A stretch of DNA of 7,721 nt, taken from assembly GCA_046582635.1 (NCBI GenBank), contig JAYGEA010000140.1, forward strand, positions 1 through 7,721. The letters are read 5' to 3'. Below, in pieces: positions 6,814-7,721 of this stretch. This stretch comes from GCA-2731375 sp046582635 (GTDB lineage Bacteria > Pseudomonadota > Alphaproteobacteria > GCA-2731375). Below the pieces are notes generated by a model. The model made no database searches, had not been told where the DNA came from, and worked only from the letters and a program-made list of their open reading frames with translations. Both the position numbers and the translations under genes were made by a program. How positions within the stretch are numbered: position 1 is the first letter of the stretch; each line of letters starts with the position of its first letter.

Positions 6814-7014
6814 ATGGGGTATCGCAAGATTGCACAGTGGTTGAGGGAGAGAGGTTACAAGACCTCAAGGGGTAAGAGGTTCTTCAACACCCACGTCTAC
6901 TCAATCTTGAAGAAGAAACGATTGCGGGATGAACGTATCCGTCAGAAACATGATCCCGATATCGGACCCCTGAGTATCCATTACGTCGAACGCAAACTCA
7001 TCAACGATGTCTAA
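6814..7014 (+). CDS. Small recombinase-like helix-turn-helix protein (possibly 5'-truncated)
   Basis: Encodes 66 aa starting MGYRKIAQWLRERGYKTSRG, then VYSILKKKRLRDERI. The pattern G-x-x-x-I-A-x-x-L...G-x-x-T-x-x-G...V-x-x-I-L resembles the DNA-binding 'Recombinase' linker of large serine recombinases, here without any catalytic domain. Short proteins of this style seem familiar from marine bacterial sequence, but that is recollection. The ATG has no ribosome site. The same frame is open upstream to at least 6673, and the codons just before it (LWVPPYSEYQQF, then IKELHDGG) read as natural protein, so the true gene may begin upstream with a non-ATG start, or its 5' end was lost. It follows glmS by 140 bp at the composition break. 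Function unknown. Confidence 0.5.
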   Translation: MGYRKIAQWLRERGYKTSRGKRFFNTHVYSILKKKRLRDERIRQKHDPDIGPLSIHYVERKLINDV

Positions 7015-7066
7015 GTCTCAAGGACATCAAAATTAGACTAATAACATTACTAACTCATTGGTATTA

Positions 7067-7096
7067 TTGAAACATTATTGTTATTTTATTTATTTA
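7067..7096 (+). promoter_or_regulatory. Candidate promoter in AT-rich stretch
   Basis: TTGAAA (7067-7072) and TATTTA (7091-7096) are 18 bp apart inside the most AT-rich part of the window (27% GC over 7021-7140, counted by hand). Such stretches yield promoter look-alikes by chance. If real it would transcribe the small ORFs to its right. Confidence 0.25.
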
Positions 7097-7137
7097 GCTT
7101 CATCTGCGTATTTCAAGGGATACGTTTGTCTAAATAG
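7078..7137 (+). CDS. Possible hydrophobic micropeptide
   Basis: A 19-codon frame from TTG 7078 reads LLFYLFSFICVFQGIRLSK and stop; it is open back to 7056, with further hydrophobic codons (IGIIETL) before the TTG. It resembles one membrane-spanning helix with a basic end. There is no ribosome site, and T-rich DNA readily yields hydrophobic codons, so this is weak. It stops one base pair before the AAGGA of the next small ORF. Confidence 0.18.
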   Translation: MLFYLFSFICVFQGIRLSK

Positions 7138-7151
7138 AAGGACACATCAAA

Positions 7152-7277
7152 GTGACTTGGGTAGGTCTGTTATTATTACCTCCGATAATCGTGGGACGAA
7201 GAACCGCATCGGAACTCTGGATTGATGCAGAGGAAAGGATACGAAAGTCATTCCCGAAAGGATTGTTTGACAGGTAG
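7152..7277 (+). CDS. Small hypothetical protein with hydrophobic N-terminus (41 aa)
   Basis: A GTG start at 7152 is preceded by AAGGA with 9 nt spacing. The product begins (V/M)TWVGLLLLPPIIVGRR, a short hydrophobic run ended by two arginines, followed by a charged amphipathic segment (ELWIDAEERIRKSFPKG) and LFDR at the end. This suggests a membrane-associated micropeptide. The frame closes upstream at 7131 (TAA), so it cannot be much longer. Its balanced amino-acid make-up in AT-rich DNA argues for real coding. Family not recognised; function unknown. It may belong to a string of small same-strand ORFs leading to the gene at the right edge. Confidence 0.5.
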   Translation: MTWVGLLLLPPIIVGRRTASELWIDAEERIRKSFPKGLFDR

Positions 7278-7285
7278 GATTTTAG

Positions 7286-7372
7286 TTGTCACCAAAACTG
7301 AATATGGGTGATGAAATATTTTCAGTAGGACGAGGGAACATCACAATCACCCTCAAACGATTTGGACTGTAA
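7286..7372 (+). CDS. Possible small ORF (28 aa, or 22 aa from ATG 7304)
   Basis: From TTG 7286 (preceded by AGGTAGGA, 6 nt away) or from ATG 7304 (no ribosome site) the frame reads MGDEIFSVGRGNITITLKRF near its end and stops with TAA at 7370. The next codon is TTG, and the same frame runs on for 26 more codons, so this and the following frame may be one gene split by a stop. The peptide looks plausible but is too short to be sure. Confidence 0.27.
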   Translation: MSPKLNMGDEIFSVGRGNITITLKRFGL

Positions 7373-7393
7373 TTGTGTCTGCATCAAATCGTT
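7342..7393 (+). other. Interleaved inverted repeats, possible RNA pseudoknot
   Basis: CACAAT (7342-7347) pairs with ATTGTG (7372-7377), and AACGATTTG (7356-7364) pairs perfectly with CAAATCGTT (7385-7393). The two pairings cross each other, with loops of 7-8 nt, which is the topology of an H-type pseudoknot. The 9-bp repeat alone would be a hairpin with a 20-nt loop. Pairing is seen; RNA function is inferred. Confidence 0.3.
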
Positions 7394-7453
7394 ACCGTAG
7401 TTTTAGTAGAGGAAGAACTCACTTGGATTTCGAAACCCGAATGGTGTGAGTGA
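7373..7453 (+). CDS. Possible small ORF directly after the previous stop (26 aa)
   Basis: Starting at TTG 7373, immediately after a TAA in the same frame, codons read CLHQIVTVVLVEEELTWIS then KPEWCE and TGA. It may be a separate peptide or the second half of a gene interrupted by the TAA. There is no separate ribosome site, so reinitiation or readthrough would be needed. Confidence 0.22.
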   Translation: MCLHQIVTVVLVEEELTWISKPEWCE

Positions 7454-7502
7454 AGAGGATATAGGATTACCCGCCTCACTTTCTGAATTCCAAACGTTGT
7501 AG
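7446..7502 (+). CDS. Possible micropeptide (18 aa)
   Basis: GTG 7446 overlaps the end of the preceding frame by 8 nt and encodes VSEEDIGLPASLSEFQTL and stop. It is acidic and hydrophilic. There is no clear ribosome site. It is listed because frames here keep handing over within a few bases, not because it is convincing alone. Confidence 0.2.
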   Translation: MSEEDIGLPASLSEFQTL

Positions 7503-7530
7503 TATTGGTTCAATAAGTTTCTCTGATGCA

Positions 7531-7650
7531 ATGTGTTCTGAGGTCACTGGACTCAAGTGTCTCGACATACTGTTCCTTCCAGTGGGGGGGTTCAGTATGT
7601 CCAGAGATCACTACCTCAAGAATAATATCAAGAAGGAGGTTCTAGAATGA
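7531..7650 (+). CDS. Possible small ORF overlapping the next gene (39 aa, or 17 aa from ATG 7597)
   Basis: ATG 7531 opens a 39-codon frame; an internal ATG at 7597 gives MSRDHYLKNNIKKEVLE and lies 6 nt after a run of seven G, which could act as ribosome site. The stop TGA (7648-7650) overlaps the ATG of the right-edge gene as ATGA, typical of coupled genes. The C-terminal peptide looks natural. The first half coincides with a strong hairpin, so either coding or RNA structure could explain its conservation. Function unknown. Confidence 0.33.
   Translation: MCSEVTGLKCLDILFLPVGGFSMSRDHYLKNNIKKEVLE
7556..7612 (+). other. Extended imperfect hairpin (about 23 pairs) upstream of the right-edge gene
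   Basis: Eight pairs join AGTGTCTC (7556-7563) and GAGATCACT (7604-7612, T7608 bulged). After a CA bulge come nine perfect pairs GACATACTG/CAGTATGTC (7564-7572, 7593-7601). A TT/TT internal loop is followed by CCTTCC/GGGGGG (7575-7580, 7585-7590, two G-T pairs) capped by AGTG. CTCAAG occurs on both sides, at 7552-7557 and 7615-7620. No T-run follows, so it is not a standard terminator. It lies 34 nt before the ATG at 7647. Could be a leader-RNA switch, a processing site, a transposon-related palindrome or part of a non-coding RNA. Confidence 0.55.
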
Positions 7651-7721
7651 CCCATTTAAAAAATCACCTATTGGAATCATATGAAGATTATATCTTGAGG
7701 AATCCCAATTGGATTCTGGAG
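7647..7721 (+). CDS. Unidentified protein, N-terminal 25 residues, cut by window edge
   Basis: ATG 7647 has the strongest ribosome site in the window: AGGAGG at 7634-7639, 7 nt away. The frame stays open to the end and reads MTHLKNHLLESYEDY, then ILRNPNWILE. The visible part is a hydrophilic, probably helical start without signal peptide. It overlaps the preceding small frame by ATGA. The family is not recognised and 25 residues are too few to assign one. Composition matches the accessory stretch, not the glm operon. Confidence 0.65.
   Translation, partial: MTHLKNHLLESYEDYILRNPNWILE

Noticed and set aside
7556..7612. Intrinsic terminator
   Set aside because: Strong stem but followed by CAGAGATCACTACC-type sequence with no T-tract, and a gene with a strong ribosome site starts 34 nt on.
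7103..7721. Retron, diversity-generating retroelement or IscB-type guide RNA preceding its protein
   Set aside because: The structured stretch before a well-started ORF prompted the idea, but the 25 visible residues match no reverse transcriptase or IscB start that I recognise, and no template/variable repeat or defining RNA motif is visible.
6674..7721. Complete Tn7-like transposon end with tns genes
   Set aside because: No TGT-type end with repeated binding sites and no TnsA/B/C-like protein could be read; only the target location supports it.
1..7721. CRISPR array
   Set aside because: No regularly spaced repeats of 23-40 bp with spacers were found; the only tandem repeat is the two-copy 16-mer at 3405-3436.

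Overview
The window looks like a chromosomal segment of a GC-rich alphaproteobacterium, quite possibly marine. This rests on gene content, protein style, the CCA-encoding tRNA and the high GC of the central block, so it is inference, not a taxonomic placement. A conserved housekeeping block (about 664-6673) is flanked on both sides by DNA of mobile or foreign character.

Left edge (1-663): the first 187 codons of a leftward tyrosine-type integrase, cut by the window edge. A repeat-rich leader of about 100 bp separates it from the 3' end of tRNA-Val(CAC), the classic arrangement of an element integrated at a tRNA. The tRNA T-stem carries an A-C mismatch inside the likely crossover segment. The tRNA has its own promoter candidate, with a perfect TTGACA overlapping the stop codon of the next gene.

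Minus-strand block (778-3230): a Gph-like HAD phosphatase, which has no ordinary start codon in frame, lies directly behind an SLC13-family permease with two RCK-C-like domains. The permease reading frame is broken by an apparent one-base insertion at 2964-2966. The two genes probably form one leftward operon.

Plus-strand block (3446-6673): glmU and glmS, 9 bp apart, form an operon for UDP-N-acetylglucosamine synthesis (precursor of peptidoglycan and lipopolysaccharide). GlmS makes glucosamine-6-phosphate from fructose-6-phosphate and glutamine. GlmM, not in this window, converts it to glucosamine-1-phosphate. GlmU acetylates that and couples it to UTP. The glmU leader carries two tandem 16-bp repeats. 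The two operons diverge from a 215-bp intergenic region.

Right edge (6674-7721): composition changes sharply just after glmS, the position where Tn7-like elements typically insert (7021-7140 counts 32 GC in 120 bases, about 27%). It holds a hairpin terminator, a short recombinase-like helix-turn-helix ORF whose coding signal runs upstream of its only ATG, a run of very small candidate ORFs, an extended imperfect hairpin (about 23 pairs), and the first 25 codons of a gene with a perfect Shine-Dalgarno that runs off the right edge. This accessory stretch is the most unusual part of the window. No CRISPR array, complete insertion sequence or rRNA was seen.
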